This document shows, one piece after another, positions 19,336-29,488 of a stretch of 64,000 nucleotides of DNA (its first letter is position 1; each line of letters begins with the position of its first letter). Below the pieces are notes generated by a model, which worked only from the letters and a program-made list of their open reading frames with translations, had not been told where the DNA came from and made no database searches. A program made the translations under genes and the position numbers. Location: contig NZ_FQLF01000002.1 in the NCBI RefSeq assembly GCF_900120175.1, positions 1,364,001 through 1,428,000 on the forward strand, written 5' to 3'. The DNA comes from Oceanicoccus sp. KOV_DT_Chl. Its GTDB lineage: Bacteria; Pseudomonadota; Gammaproteobacteria; Pseudomonadales; Dasaniaceae.

Positions 19336-20349
19336 GTGCGAGCAACCATCAACGATGTCGCCAACCAAGCCGGGGTTTCAATTAAAACCGTCTCGCGGGT
19401 GATGAACAACGAGCCATCCGTTAGCAAAACCACGCAGGAAAAAGTCCTCAAAGTTGTCAAGGCGCTAAACTACCAGCCGAATGCTGCGGCACGTAATTTA
19501 GCCGGCACCAAGTCTTATGCGGTAGCCTTTATCTACGATAACCCTAATGCTTATTACATTATCGATATGCAAAATGGTTTGTTATCCGCCTGTAATGAAC
19601 AGGGCTTTGAGCTACTGATACATCCCTGTAATGCCAAATCCCATGATATCAACGCCGAACTAACCGAAATGGTTAAGCGCTCCAGAGTAGCCGGCTTAGT
19701 ATTAACACCCCCTTTTTCAGAAATGCCCTCGGTAATCGAGACACTGGAAAAACTGGATGTAAAATTTGTCCGCATTCTCTCCGGCTCTGGCCAATCTGAC
19801 GGACGCTCACCTTGTATTTTTATCGATGACCGCGAGGCCGCCTTCGCTATCACCGAACACCTTATTGCTAGCGGACATCAGACTATCGGCTTCTTATGTG
19901 GCGACAAAGGCCACAATTCCAGCCAGGAACGCTTGATGGGCTATAAAGCAGCGCTCAAAAAGCATGGTATTCGCATTGATCGATCGCTGATTTTAGCGGG
20001 AGAGTACTCGTTTGAATCCGGCGTTAATGGTGCCAAAAAATTATTATCGAAGGAGCAGCGACCCACCGCCATTTTTGCCTCCAACGATGAAATGGCTGCC
20101 GGCGCATTATTCGCCGCCCGCCTGATGGACATCGATATACCCTCGCAACTGGCCATCACCGGGTTTGAAGATAGCCCTTTCTCACGCCAGACATGGCCAA
20201 AACTGACCACCGCTCAGCAGCCTACCAGTACTATCGCCCGCAGTGCCGCTGAACTGTTGATTCAAGCCACGCGCAATCAATCCACAGAAAATAATTTCAC
20301 TATCTTTACCCCCGAGCTTATCGTGAGACAATCCACTCAAGCCGAATAA
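19336..20349 (+). CDS. nagR: LacI-family transcriptional regulator of GlcNAc genes
   Basis: 337 aa starting at GTG. An N-terminal helix-turn-helix (TINDVANQAGVSIKTVSRVMN) and hinge (NYQPNAAARNLAG) are followed by a periplasmic-binding-like sugar domain. It sits between pgi and nagA. Five copies of a LacI-type palindrome occur at promoters of GlcNAc genes in this window and nowhere else that I found, so a NagR repressor role is inferred. The effector is probably GlcNAc or GlcNAc-6-phosphate, which the sequence does not decide. Confidence 0.85.
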   Translation: MRATINDVANQAGVSIKTVSRVMNNEPSVSKTTQEKVLKVVKALNYQPNAAARNLAGTKSYAVAFIYDNPNAYYIIDMQNGLLSACNEQGFELLIHPCNAKSHDINAELTEMVKRSRVAGLVLTPPFSEMPSVIETLEKLDVKFVRILSGSGQSDGRSPCIFIDDREAAFAITEHLIASGHQTIGFLCGDKGHNSSQERLMGYKAALKKHGIRIDRSLILAGEYSFESGVNGAKKLLSKEQRPTAIFASNDEMAAGALFAARLMDIDIPSQLAITGFEDSPFSRQTWPKLTTAQQPTSTIARSAAELLIQATRNQSTENNFTIFTPELIVRQSTQAE

Positions 20350-20398
20350 CTTGAACCTGCACTGAAAACCAGCGCTAAAATAAACTGCAGACAGCAAA

Positions 20399-20426
20399 AT
20401 GACAGCGCTGTCTTTTATGCTATAAT
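20399..20426 (+). promoter_or_regulatory. nagAB promoter
   Basis: ATGACA (20399-20404), 16-base spacer, perfect TATAAT (20421-20426), 52 bp before the nagA start. The operator at 20400-20413 covers the -35. Confidence 0.7.
20400..20413. promoter_or_regulatory. NagR-type operator, nagA copy
   Basis: TGACAGCGCTGTCT, one mismatch from the perfect palindrome, lying across the nagAB -35 region. Confidence 0.72.
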
Positions 20427-20477
20427 CCAGCGCACAGCCAACCCATAAAGCGCGAATTAACCGCAGGCTATATCTTT

Positions 20478-21668
20478 ATGAAACACGTAATCACCGGCGC
20501 CACCATTTTTGATGGCCAACAAATGCTGTCCCAACACAGTCTGGTACTTGAAAATCAGCGCATCCACAGCATTATCAGCAACGAACAGATTGATTCCAGC
20601 CTGACCAGCACGCAGCTTAGGGGCGGCACTTTATCGGCTGGGTTTATCGATCTACAAGTGAATGGCGGCGGCGGGCTACTGCTGAATAACGCCGCCACGC
20701 CCAACACCATTAAAACCATGCTAAAGGCCCACCGCAGCAAAGGTGTTTGCGCCATGCTACCCACGGTGATCACCGATACTCGAGCAATAACAGCAGCAGC
20801 TATCGACGCCGTAAGAACGCTCCGCCAACAACAGTACCCTGGCGTACTGGGTTTACATATTGAAGGCCCGTTCTTTAATCCCCAGCGTCGGGGCGTGCAC
20901 CAACAAGATCATATTCGCAAACTGAGCACCGAGGATATTGATTGGCTATGCAACCAAGCTGACATCCCCATCATGCTGACGTTAGCTCCAGAGCAAACAG
21001 AAGCCGGACAAATCAAAGCTCTATCCGAAGCCGGCATTATTGTCTGTGCCGGCCATACTGACGCACTGGCTGCGGATATCGAACGCGCCTTCGCTGAAGG
21101 CTTACAAGGATTTACTCATTTATTTAATGCCATGCGTCCTATGAGCAGCCGTGAACCCGGCGTGGTCGGTGCAGCATTGGCAGATAATGATAGCTACTGC
21201 GGTATTATTGTTGACGGCCACCACAACCATCCGAGCACAGTATTAGTGGCCCACAAAGCCAAGGCGGCAGGCCATCTTTATTTGGTATCCGATGCAATGG
21301 CAACGATCGGCTCCGACAATAAAACCTTTGAGCTTTACGGCGAAACGATTACTGAGAAAGAGGGCTGTTTATTTAATAGCGAAAATCGTTTGGCCGGTAG
21401 CGCTATCGGTTTAATCGACGCAGTGAAAATCAGCCACCAAACGGTTGGCCTGCCGTTGGATGAATGTTTAAAAATGGCATCGCTATACCCGGCGCGCTTT
21501 ATCCAACAGCAACAGCATTTCGGCCATATCAGTAGCGGCCTCAACGCTAATCTGGTGCATTTTGATGACGACTTTCAAGTCACCCACAGCTGGGTGAACG
21601 GCGACATGGAAAGCCACCCGGGCACCGATCATCTAGACAACGACCAGCAGGAGCATAACCACTTATGA
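20478..21668 (+). CDS. nagA: N-acetylglucosamine-6-phosphate deacetylase
   Basis: 396 aa amidohydrolase that converts GlcNAc-6-P to GlcN-6-P and acetate. Motifs are [11 protein letters not shown] (N-terminal metal region), [44 protein letters not shown] and the catalytic Asp in [10 protein letters not shown]. It is first in the nagAB operon and overlaps nagB by ATGA. Deamination by NagB follows directly. Confidence 0.95.
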   Translation: MKHVITGATIFDGQQMLSQHSLVLENQRIHSIISNEQIDSSLTSTQLRGGTLSAGFIDLQVNGGGGLLLNNAATPNTIKTMLKAHRSKGVCAMLPTVITDTRAITAAAIDAVRTLRQQQYPGVLGLHIEGPFFNPQRRGVHQQDHIRKLSTEDIDWLCNQADIPIMLTLAPEQTEAGQIKALSEAGIIVCAGHTDALAADIERAFAEGLQGFTHLFNAMRPMSSREPGVVGAALADNDSYCGIIVDGHHNHPSTVLVAHKAKAAGHLYLVSDAMATIGSDNKTFELYGETITEKEGCLFNSENRLAGSAIGLIDAVKISHQTVGLPLDECLKMASLYPARFIQQQQHFGHISSGLNANLVHFDDDFQVTHSWVNGDMESHPGTDHLDNDQQEHNHL

Positions 21669-22456
21669 AAGTAGTTATTCTGGAAACCCCACAAGCGGTT
21701 GCCAACTACGGCGCTGCCATGTTTATTCGTCAGTTAACGAGCAAACCAACGTCGGTACTGGGATTAGCTACCGGCTCAACTCCATTGGCGCTCTATCAAC
21801 AGCTTATCGCTGCTAATCAGGCAGAGATAATTTCTTTCAAACAATGCAGCACGTTTAATCTCGATGAATATTTAGGACTGGCGCCGGAGCACCCGCAAAG
21901 CTACCGCCACTTTATGAATGAGCAGTTTTTTCAACACATTGATATTGAGCTAAGCAACACCCACGTACCCAATGGCGCTGCGCAAAATCCACTGACTGCA
22001 GGGGATGAATATGAAGCACTTATTAAAGCTCACGGTGGTATCGATATTCAATTACTGGGCATAGGACGCAATGGTCACGTCGGCTTTAATGAACCGTCTT
22101 CTTGTCTGGCCTCCCGGACACGGGTAAAAACACTGACCCAAGCCACCATTGACGATAACGCACGTTTTTTTAGCGCCGAGGAATACCAACCGCACTTATC
22201 GATCACGATGGGGATTGGCACAATTATGGAAGCGCGCAATGTGGTGTTACTGGCTACCGGCGAATCAAAAGCAGAGGCTATTCAAGCGACGGTGGAAGGA
22301 CCACTTAGCGCATCATGCCCCGCCTCCGCATTACAAATGCATTTATCCACCACCTTGATTATTGATGATGCAGCGGCATCAAAACTTAAAGACAAAGCAT
22401 TTTATCAGCATATCGAACGGGAAAACCAAGCCCTGTTGAAACGACTCTCGCATTAA
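21665..22456 (+). CDS. nagB: Glucosamine-6-phosphate deaminase
   Basis: 263 aa, canonical NagB fold: [16 protein letters not shown] (phosphate loop), FNLDEYLGL (Asp/Glu of the active site) and [15 protein letters not shown] (catalytic His). Converts GlcN-6-P to fructose-6-P and ammonia. This is the classical type, not the SIS-domain NagB-II found in Shewanella. It is coupled to nagA by a 4-bp overlap and followed by a strong terminator. Confidence 0.95.
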   Translation: MKVVILETPQAVANYGAAMFIRQLTSKPTSVLGLATGSTPLALYQQLIAANQAEIISFKQCSTFNLDEYLGLAPEHPQSYRHFMNEQFFQHIDIELSNTHVPNGAAQNPLTAGDEYEALIKAHGGIDIQLLGIGRNGHVGFNEPSSCLASRTRVKTLTQATIDDNARFFSAEEYQPHLSITMGIGTIMEARNVVLLATGESKAEAIQATVEGPLSASCPASALQMHLSTTLIIDDAAASKLKDKAFYQHIERENQALLKRLSH

Positions 22457-22462
22457 ACATGT

Positions 22463-22492
22463 AAAAAAGCCCTCTAATAAGAGGGCTTTTTT
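22463..22492. terminator. Bidirectional terminator between nagB and the symporter gene
   Basis: Perfect stem of 13 bp (GCCCTCT core with A6/T6 flanks) and AATA loop. It has a T run in both directions, serving convergent nagAB and the symporter gene. Confidence 0.9.
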
Positions 22493-22515
22493 ATAACAAG
22501 AAAAATACTGATAAT

Positions 22516-24351
22516 TTAATCTTCCAGCCGGTTCCACCAATATTTCTTTAACAACACACAGCAAATAGCAAACACCAACACACTAACGGCCAGACTATCA
22601 AAACGTCTCACCACCAGGAATATTGGAATTACCACCAACATCATCTGCCAGACAATACCTACCAATATATTAAAGGCATCGTAAGAAAAATTATTATTGC
22701 GTTTAAAGTCTGGGTTCTCAGCAATAACCTTTTCGGCAATCGGCCCCCAAAAACCCCAAGGACGAGTTTGCCGATAAAAATTCTTGAGTACTTCTTCATT
22801 ATCAGGCGCGGTCAACAAACATCCCAGTACACTACCTAATATTGCAAAGACAAACAGGAATGGAAATTGCTCAATCGCCAATAAATGCAAGCCCATACTC
22901 TCCAGTAATGGCGGAATAATAGCAACGCCGACCATCCCGCTCAACATACCAAAGAAAAACCCATAGCCATTAAAGCGCCACCAAACCCACTTCAACACAT
23001 TGGAAGCTACATAGCTCCCGTAAAGCAAGCCCACAATCCAGTCTGTGCGCGCTTGTATATTACCGCCAGCCAAACCAAAGCCAACCCCGATCACAACGAT
23101 GCTCGCAGTAACAATATAGCTAAGCCGCATATAAGTTTTATCATCAGCCTTGTCATTGATATATTTACGGTAAATATCATTCACTACATACGCCGAACCG
23201 GCATTAATAAAAGCGGCAAATGTCGACATAAACGCCGCTAACAATCCCGCCAACAATAAACCCTTAAACCCTGGCCCGACATACTCACTGATTGCATAGG
23301 GCAGCACTTGCTCAAAATCCAACTTGCCATTAGTGCCCTCTAAATTACTGGGGTCCATATACACCAGCGCCAGCACAGCAATACCTGCAATCATGAAATA
23401 ACGTGGAAACGACAAAACTACCGGAGTCAGACCAAACATTTTGGCGGCTTCCGACGGTGAACGGGTACCTAGAATGCGCTGCATATCATAACTGGGAACA
23501 GGGCCCGCCAAACTGGCAAACACCCCTTTAAATAACATCAACATAAAAAGAAAACCAAACAGGCCGTAACCATCATCTTCTATTCGCTGGTCTGCTGCGG
23601 GTAATATATTCGACCAATCCAATCCCAATTCCCAGCCAAACCACAGGCTATCCCATCCCGCAGGGACTGCTGCCTGAATCTGTTCGGCCGTGGTAGAAAA
23701 AATGGCAATAAACCCGACAATTAAACAGGCCACTGTCATAATTAAAAACTGCAGCACTTCAGTACCAACGACACTGTAAAAGCCGCCTTTCAACGTATAT
23801 AGGGTAGTAATAGTAATAATGGCCAACGCATAGCTATCTTCATTGCTAATAGCCACACCAGCGATTGAAAATGATAAATCCCATGGCAAAAACTGCGCGG
23901 AAAACTTGCCTATACCTTCAACAAAATACGCCATAAAGGCGATCACAATCACCACCGCAAAAATGACAGTAGCGATGTGCGACAGCCTGCCTCCAATCGA
24001 CTCACCAAAACGAAAACTGATCCACTGGGCCCCCGTCAGAACATTCGACCGTCGCATCCACGCAGCTAAAAAAACCATCATGAAAATCTGATTCCATACC
24101 GGCCACAACCAGGGTATCCATGCACTTTTCAAACCGTATACAAACAACCAGGCTACGGCAATCATGGTACCAGACACATCAAACATGCCTGATGCATTTG
24201 AAAGACCGAGGTAATACCAGGGAATGTCATTACCAGCCAAAAAATAGCTTTGCATATTTTTACTGGCTTTTGCCGACAGGTAAAAACCCAAACCCACTGT
24301 GGCAACTAAAAAACCAATAATAATGACTATATCAATCGTTGCTAAATTCAT
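22516..24351 (-). CDS. Sodium/solute symporter (SSS family), probable GlcNAc transporter
   Basis: 611 aa from the ATG at 24351, with about 14 hydrophobic helices from the N-terminal IDIVIIIGFLVATVGLGFYL onward. SSS features are YFLAGNDIPWYYLGLSNASGMFDVSG and GLLLAGLLAAFMSTFAAFINAGSAYVVNDIY. It belongs to the large sodium:sugar symporter subgroup. The frame continues to a TTG at 24375, but AAAAGAG sits 8 bases before the ATG. It follows the hexosaminidase gene in the nagK-led operon, so GlcNAc (or chitobiose) import across the inner membrane is inferred. Confidence 0.85.
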   Translation of the reverse strand: MNLATIDIVIIIGFLVATVGLGFYLSAKASKNMQSYFLAGNDIPWYYLGLSNASGMFDVSGTMIAVAWLFVYGLKSAWIPWLWPVWNQIFMMVFLAAWMRRSNVLTGAQWISFRFGESIGGRLSHIATVIFAVVIVIAFMAYFVEGIGKFSAQFLPWDLSFSIAGVAISNEDSYALAIITITTLYTLKGGFYSVVGTEVLQFLIMTVACLIVGFIAIFSTTAEQIQAAVPAGWDSLWFGWELGLDWSNILPAADQRIEDDGYGLFGFLFMLMLFKGVFASLAGPVPSYDMQRILGTRSPSEAAKMFGLTPVVLSFPRYFMIAGIAVLALVYMDPSNLEGTNGKLDFEQVLPYAISEYVGPGFKGLLLAGLLAAFMSTFAAFINAGSAYVVNDIYRKYINDKADDKTYMRLSYIVTASIVVIGVGFGLAGGNIQARTDWIVGLLYGSYVASNVLKWVWWRFNGYGFFFGMLSGMVGVAIIPPLLESMGLHLLAIEQFPFLFVFAILGSVLGCLLTAPDNEEVLKNFYRQTRPWGFWGPIAEKVIAENPDFKRNNNFSYDAFNILVGIVWQMMLVVIPIFLVVRRFDSLAVSVLVFAICCVLLKKYWWNRLED

Positions 24352-24428
24352 TGGTAAAACTCTTTTATGCTCCAATCAATTAATGAAGCTATTAAAATAT
24401 GATTTATTAATGTGCTCTCACTGCACGA

Positions 24429-26659
24429 TTAACGCACTACAATCTCATCGATATAAACCGGCATAGCGATCACAGCATTATCTTCTTCACTGAAACCGCG
24501 ATTAGTATTTTCAACGTCTACCTTCAAATAACGCGAATATATTGCTGAAAAAGGAATATCTATCCGCGGCGAAGATTGCTGTATCTGCTGAGTCTCAACT
24601 GCTGCAACAAGCTGCCATTCCTGTTGGTCAGTAGATACCCATAACTTTATTGCCGTAGGCAAATACAAAGTGCGGTATAAACCTGCCTGATAACCGATAT
24701 CCACACCAGATAACTCGGCCAAAGACTCCAGTTCAATAATGGCCGTCAAACCGCTTTCATCAATCGCATACCATTCGTGAAACTGAAATATTCTATCTGT
24801 CGCTAACTGGCCGTTTACAAGTAACGATGCAGTCTGCTCACTTGCTTGTTGAACACTAATCGTTTTCCCTATGGCTTTGTGTGGCACTACAGTCAAACGC
24901 TCATCACCGTAAGCCTTGTTATTGTCTGAATCAAAGGCAATAGCGCGCACTACTGTCATTGCAGTGATCGGTAACGGCAATTGATAGATTTCCGACTGAA
25001 TGGTTGGCTTGCTACCATCAAGGGTATAACGGATTTCCAGCGCAGCAGATGCGACTGATAAGTTGACGCAAAGATTTTCACTTTCTACAGTCGCACTGGC
25101 TAATACTTTACAATCACTCTCAGCTACGGTGTAAGACAAGCCCTTAAGCTGGTTTACTACAGGCTTTAGCCGTTGCTGAAACGAAGACCAACTTTTATTT
25201 TCTACCGCTGACCACAACACTTCAGCCAGCGCAGTCATCCGCGGCAATACCATATACTCAACCCGCTCGGGGTAGACATATATTCTGTCCATACATTAGC
25301 TTGCGCACCTAAGATATTTTTTTGCTGCGCAACGGTTAGACCTTCAGGGACAGGCTCATATTCATACACTTTCTTTAGGGGTGTTAAACCATGAATCGCC
25401 ATTGGCTCATCACAAGATGTCGCTTGATAAAAATCAAAGTACAAAGCATCAACTGGTGTCATCACCACCTGATGACCTTTGATCGCCGCTTGCTTGCCAC
25501 CGGCTATACCCTGCCAGGACATAATGGTTGTACTGCTATCCACATCAGCATCCAACACTTCATCCCAACCGATAAGCTTTTTATCTAACTTTCTGGCGAT
25601 CGCCTCCACCTGCTCAATAAAATAACCGTGCAAAGCTTCGTAATCGTCGGTATTTAATGTGGCCAATACACTTTGGCAGTAGCTGCACTCATGCCAGCGT
25701 TTTTTCTTTACTTCGTCACCACCTATATGAACATACGCACCAGGGAAAAGCTCTGCGACTTCAGCAAGCACCACTGCTAAAAATTCAAACGTTTCAGGCT
25801 TGGCGCAAAGTACATCGGTAAAAATGCCAAACCGGGTTTGCACTTTGAAGTTTTTATTGTCGAGATCACAAGCAAGCTCTGGATAAGCCGCTAACAGTGC
25901 CGCCGCGTGACCTGGTATATCAAGCTCAGGAATGATAGTAATATGACGCTGATCAGCGTAAGCGACGATCTCTTTTATTTGTTGCTGGGTATAAAATCCT
26001 CCATGACGACGGCCATCAAAATGAACATTACTATTAGACGTATGCCCAACGACTGTTTGCTCGCGCCACGCACCTACTTCAGTAAGCTTTGGATAAGCTT
26101 TTATTTCAATGCGCCAACCCTGATCATCAGTCAAGTGCCAATGAAAGACATTCATTTTATGAAACGCAATTAAATCAATATAGCGCTTGATGAATTCCAC
26201 TGACAAAAAATGTCGACTCACATCAAGGTGCATACCACGATAAGCAAAGCGCGGGCTATCAGTGATAACCAAGTAAGGCAAGCTATCGCCTGCCTGATAG
26301 TAAATTTGATTTAAGCTCTGCAGCCCATAAAAAATACCGGCGGTGCTGGATGCTGAAATGGTAACGCCATTATCATCAATAATTAGTCGATAGGCCTCAT
26401 GATCACCCTGCTTTGCAGAAGATTTTAACAATAAGGAAATATTAGCGTTAGCTGGTTCTTCTATTTGCTGGCAGACTTTATCTTTAAAGAGTGAGGCCGA
26501 TATAAACTTGGCCGATGCCTGTAGATCACTGTCATTAGTATAAATATCAATACAATTATTGAGATGAAAAATTCCTGAATAGAAATCCAGTGCACTGGGC
26601 TGTGGTATTAACATAATGTCAGCAGACTTATTCACTATACCTTTCATAGTGTCAGCCAC
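24429..26659 (-). pseudogene. Beta-N-acetylhexosaminidase (GH20), frame-disrupted
   Basis: Releases GlcNAc from chitin oligosaccharides. N-terminal GH20b-like domain, then the catalytic barrel with DVSRHFLS, HWHLTDDQGWRIEI, IPELDIPGHA and the catalytic Asp-Glu in HIGGDEV. The frame ends at 25235 and continues in another frame from the VEYMVLPRMTALAEVLWS segment to 24429, with a C-terminal discoidin-like region. One base lost from the G run at 25269-25272 would join them into about 743 aa. The listed start is a GTG with weak ribosome binding. A lipoprotein leader lies just upstream in another frame (26654-26711). Part of the nagK-hexosaminidase-symporter operon. Confidence 0.85.
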
Positions 26660-26711
26660 AGCCGAAAAATAAAGCTATCATTATTAGTAGTAGCGGAAAA
26701 GCCATTATCAT
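26654..26711 (-). other. Possible lipoprotein signal peptide of the hexosaminidase, out of frame
   Basis: From ATG 26711 the frame reads MIMAFPLLLIMIALFFGCG and then stops. This is a short hydrophobic core followed by a Gly-Cys resembling a lipobox. It ends exactly where the hexosaminidase frame begins. Skipping one base near 26657 fuses it to that protein, which would make the enzyme an outer-membrane or periplasmic lipoprotein as expected for a chitobiase. The required change is +1 (or -2), unlike the one-base losses elsewhere. No strong ribosome binding site is visible. Confidence 0.45.
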
Positions 26712-26794
26712 AACTGAAGGGCAATTCTTTATTGTTATCTACTAACATTCTCGATACCTTATTCTGGAATTTTCTAATATTAATTCAGCGACAG

Positions 26795-27700
26795 CTACAG
26801 CGCTGCCCGCCAAAATTCCATTTCTTTTTTGGCAAAATAAATGGCGCCTGCTTCAGGCTGATCCAACGGACTGGAGAAACGCCCCACCACATCCTGGTCC
26901 ATCCACGGCATTAACCGCTCGCTCAAACCGCCAAGTAACGATAACCGTGCAGGGTTATCGGCAAGCAACTTTCGGGCAATCATACTTAAATAACAGGCTC
27001 CATCACGGATGATCCCAACCGCCACCGCATCATTCTTTTCAGCTGCTTCTATCACCAATGGCGCTAATTGCGCGTATTTTCTGGGTGAAGCGCCTACCAT
27101 TACCTCTACCAAGCCCAACCCTTTAGTACCTAATTTAGCTGATAACAGCTCGGTTAATTGCGTAGCTTCTGCCAACCCATCCTGTGCTAATAACACCGCC
27201 TTCATGGCTTCAAGCCCTAACCAGGCACCACTACCTTTATCGCCTGCTGGAAAACCATGTGCACCATATATAGCCGTTTTGTTTTTGGAATAGATATAGC
27301 CACAGGAACCTGTTCCGGCAACCATCACTGCACCCTCTTCACCACCGTGTGCACCTAGACAGGCTATATGTAGATCTGTAGTTAAAAATAATCGCTTGAA
27401 TGGATGCTGCCATTCTTGCATGACTTGATACAAACTGGGTAAGTTGACACCGGCTAAACCGACTCCGGCAACAACTTGTGAGATGTCATTTTTTTCGAAG
27501 CCTGCTGCTAACAAAGCCATTTGCGCCGATGACTGAATAGATTCTATGGCTTGCTCAATACCATGAACAGGATTTGCCGGGCCGGCAACTGCAGAGCCAA
27601 GCACACGGAATTTTTCATCCACGACTCGCGCTTTACATTTACTACCACCTCCGTCGATTCCAAGATAGATCGTTCGCTCATTCTTAAAAGCAGAGTTCAT
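26795..27700 (-). CDS. nagK: N-acetylglucosamine kinase, BadF/BadG/BcrA/BcrD ATPase family
   Basis: 301 aa ASKHA-fold kinase. It has phosphate-1 loop YLGIDGGGSKCKARV (about 12-26), VAGVGLAGVN, phosphate-2 VMVAGTGSCGY and an adenosine-type LSLLGGLSE near residue 270. It phosphorylates GlcNAc after import, supplying NagA. First gene of the leftward operon with hexosaminidase and symporter. A NagR-type operator lies on its promoter about 110-140 bp upstream. Confidence 0.9.
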   Translation of the reverse strand: MNSAFKNERTIYLGIDGGGSKCKARVVDEKFRVLGSAVAGPANPVHGIEQAIESIQSSAQMALLAAGFEKNDISQVVAGVGLAGVNLPSLYQVMQEWQHPFKRLFLTTDLHIACLGAHGGEEGAVMVAGTGSCGYIYSKNKTAIYGAHGFPAGDKGSGAWLGLEAMKAVLLAQDGLAEATQLTELLSAKLGTKGLGLVEVMVGASPRKYAQLAPLVIEAAEKNDAVAVGIIRDGACYLSMIARKLLADNPARLSLLGGLSERLMPWMDQDVVGRFSSPLDQPEAGAIYFAKKEMEFWRAAL

Positions 27701-27811
27701 TTGACACCTTCAAAGTACTTCCTATTAATAACCATCAATAAACATTTAAACTTAATCGGTTCAACAAACTACCAGTGGCATTTTCTTCGTCACCTGTACA
27801 TTACAGGATTC

Positions 27812-27840
27812 AGACTACGCAATAATGACAGCGCTGTCAA
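27812..27840 (-). promoter_or_regulatory. nagK operon promoter
   Basis: Leftward TTGACA (27840-27835), 17-base spacer, TAGTCT (27817-27812). It begins right after the halogenase stop codon, so nagK has its own start point. The operator at 27826-27839 covers the -35. Confidence 0.6.
27826..27839. promoter_or_regulatory. NagR-type operator, nagK copy
   Basis: Perfect TGACAGCGCTGTCA palindrome between the halogenase gene and nagK, placed over the -35 of the nagK promoter. Confidence 0.75.
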
Positions 27841-29328
27841 TTACAAAGAAGGATCGCTAATCCCCAAAATTTTTGCATGACTGACAAAATACTCAGATAA
27901 CTTTTCACTCATTTCCTTGGCCTGCGCCATTGGCGCCACATAACCCTCTGGAGGTTTATTTAGCTGATCGGGAAACCGCCCCATGCCTGAAAAAATACAA
28001 TACCAACTAGGCAAAGTATAAGCCTGGCTTTTTGCTTCGGCCTCGAAATCAATACCGGAATCCCAGCTATTAATTATTCGCTGTAACTTTTCTGAAATAT
28101 TTTTATTATTCCGATTATCAATCCAGTATTTTGAGTCCTCTCGAGTATTTAACTTGTAGTGGAGAACTATATAATCACGCGTCTCTTCAAATGCATGATT
28201 TACAAGATCATTAAATTTATTGTAGTTTTTTTCATTTTTTTTATACTGCTTGATAAATTCTTCCAGCGTGTATTGAACCAACCCCAGCGCCGTCGCCTCT
28301 AAAGGTTCGATAAAACCTTGAGACAAACCAACTGCCAAACAGTTATTACGCCAGTGATTTTTTATACGTCCTACACGCATCTTTATGTGCCGCGCTTCTT
28401 GATCGGTACCACTATCTCCAATATGCCTTCGAAGCTCCGCCTCTGCCGCATCAGCTGACAGGTAATCTGACGAATAAACATAACCATTACCAAAACGATT
28501 GGTTAGCGGAATCTTCCACGCCCATCCACAACTAAGAGCCGAGGACTGCGTTTCAGAAGGAATATTTTTAAAATCGGTAATTCGGCTAGGAATTGCAACT
28601 GCACTGTCATTAAATAAGTTTTCTGAAAATGAAATAAACGGCTCTTTTAAAGCTTTATTAATCAATAAACCAATAAAACCTGAACAATCTACAAATAAAT
28701 CAGCATTTAAAATACCAACGCAATCCGTCTCCAGATGGCTAATATCTCCATTCACTTCTAACGGAATATCGATAACATTACCCACAACATGAATAACGCC
28801 ACCCTCAATAGCTTTTCTTTTTAAAAAACTTCCTAATAAACCTGCATCAAAGTGGTACGCATAATCTTGTTTTGCAGGTAATGATCCTATGGAAATTGGT
28901 GCTTGGAAATTTCTTGATAAGGCAGCAGCTAAAAAATAATCATCGGGATGAGCTGGCGCATCATAACCTCGACGACGAACTGTGCAATTATGGAAAAAAG
29001 CTTCTGCCATTGGTCCATCCCATTCAGAAAAGAATGGATGGAAATAACTCTCAAATCCACGTTTTGTTGACCACCCAGGAAAACTTATTCCACATTTATA
29101 CGTTGCATTACACGCCGGCATCCACTCTTCTTCAGCAATGCCAAGTTTTTCAAAAAACTTCCGCATATACGGCGTTGACCCCTCGCCAACCCCAATAATT
29201 CCTATATCAGATGATTCTATCAGTGTTACCTTACAGCCTGCATCTTTCCAAGCATGATTAAGCAGCATAGCTGACATCCAGCCCGCCGTACCACCACCTA
29301 CAATCACAATTTTCTCTGGAATCGACAT
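27841..29328 (-). CDS. Flavin-dependent tryptophan halogenase-family protein
   Basis: 495 aa from ATG 29328. N-terminal FADH2 site IVGGGTAGWMSAMLL, the GVGEGSTPYMRKFF segment, a conserved Lys in CNATYKCGISF (matching the catalytic Lys region), FVDCSGFIG, and the halogenase hallmark WAWKIP. The frame runs up to 29394 but that stretch is a terminator hairpin; AAGG lies about 10 bases before the chosen ATG. It stands between the TonB receptor gene and nagK. Family members in such loci are common in marine bacteria, but a halogenation substrate is not known to me, and it may act on something other than free tryptophan. Confidence 0.85.
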   Translation of the reverse strand: MSIPEKIVIVGGGTAGWMSAMLLNHAWKDAGCKVTLIESSDIGIIGVGEGSTPYMRKFFEKLGIAEEEWMPACNATYKCGISFPGWSTKRGFESYFHPFFSEWDGPMAEAFFHNCTVRRRGYDAPAHPDDYFLAAALSRNFQAPISIGSLPAKQDYAYHFDAGLLGSFLKRKAIEGGVIHVVGNVIDIPLEVNGDISHLETDCVGILNADLFVDCSGFIGLLINKALKEPFISFSENLFNDSAVAIPSRITDFKNIPSETQSSALSCGWAWKIPLTNRFGNGYVYSSDYLSADAAEAELRRHIGDSGTDQEARHIKMRVGRIKNHWRNNCLAVGLSQGFIEPLEATALGLVQYTLEEFIKQYKKNEKNYNKFNDLVNHAFEETRDYIVLHYKLNTREDSKYWIDNRNNKNISEKLQRIINSWDSGIDFEAEAKSQAYTLPSWYCIFSGMGRFPDQLNKPPEGYVAPMAQAKEMSEKLSEYFVSHAKILGISDPSL

Positions 29329-29351
29329 CACTCTGACCTTAAGCAGCACAA

Positions 29352-29379
29352 ATAAAAAAGCCGGGGTAAACACCCCGGC
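29352..29379 (-). terminator. Strong terminator between TonB receptor and halogenase genes
   Basis: Leftward GC-rich 8-bp stem GCCGGGGT/ACCCCGGC with a four-base loop, then T6. It lies 110 bp after the receptor stop and only 24 bp before the halogenase ATG, so halogenase mRNA must come from read-through. A smaller hairpin without a T run lies at 29448-29467. Confidence 0.88.
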
Positions 29380-29488
29380 AAACACTATCATCAAAGCATC
29401 AATACTGATTTGATAGACAGGGAGACATAATGAAATCTGAATATATTAGCGGGCATCCATACCCGCTTAAGTACCTTAACGACTAGTT

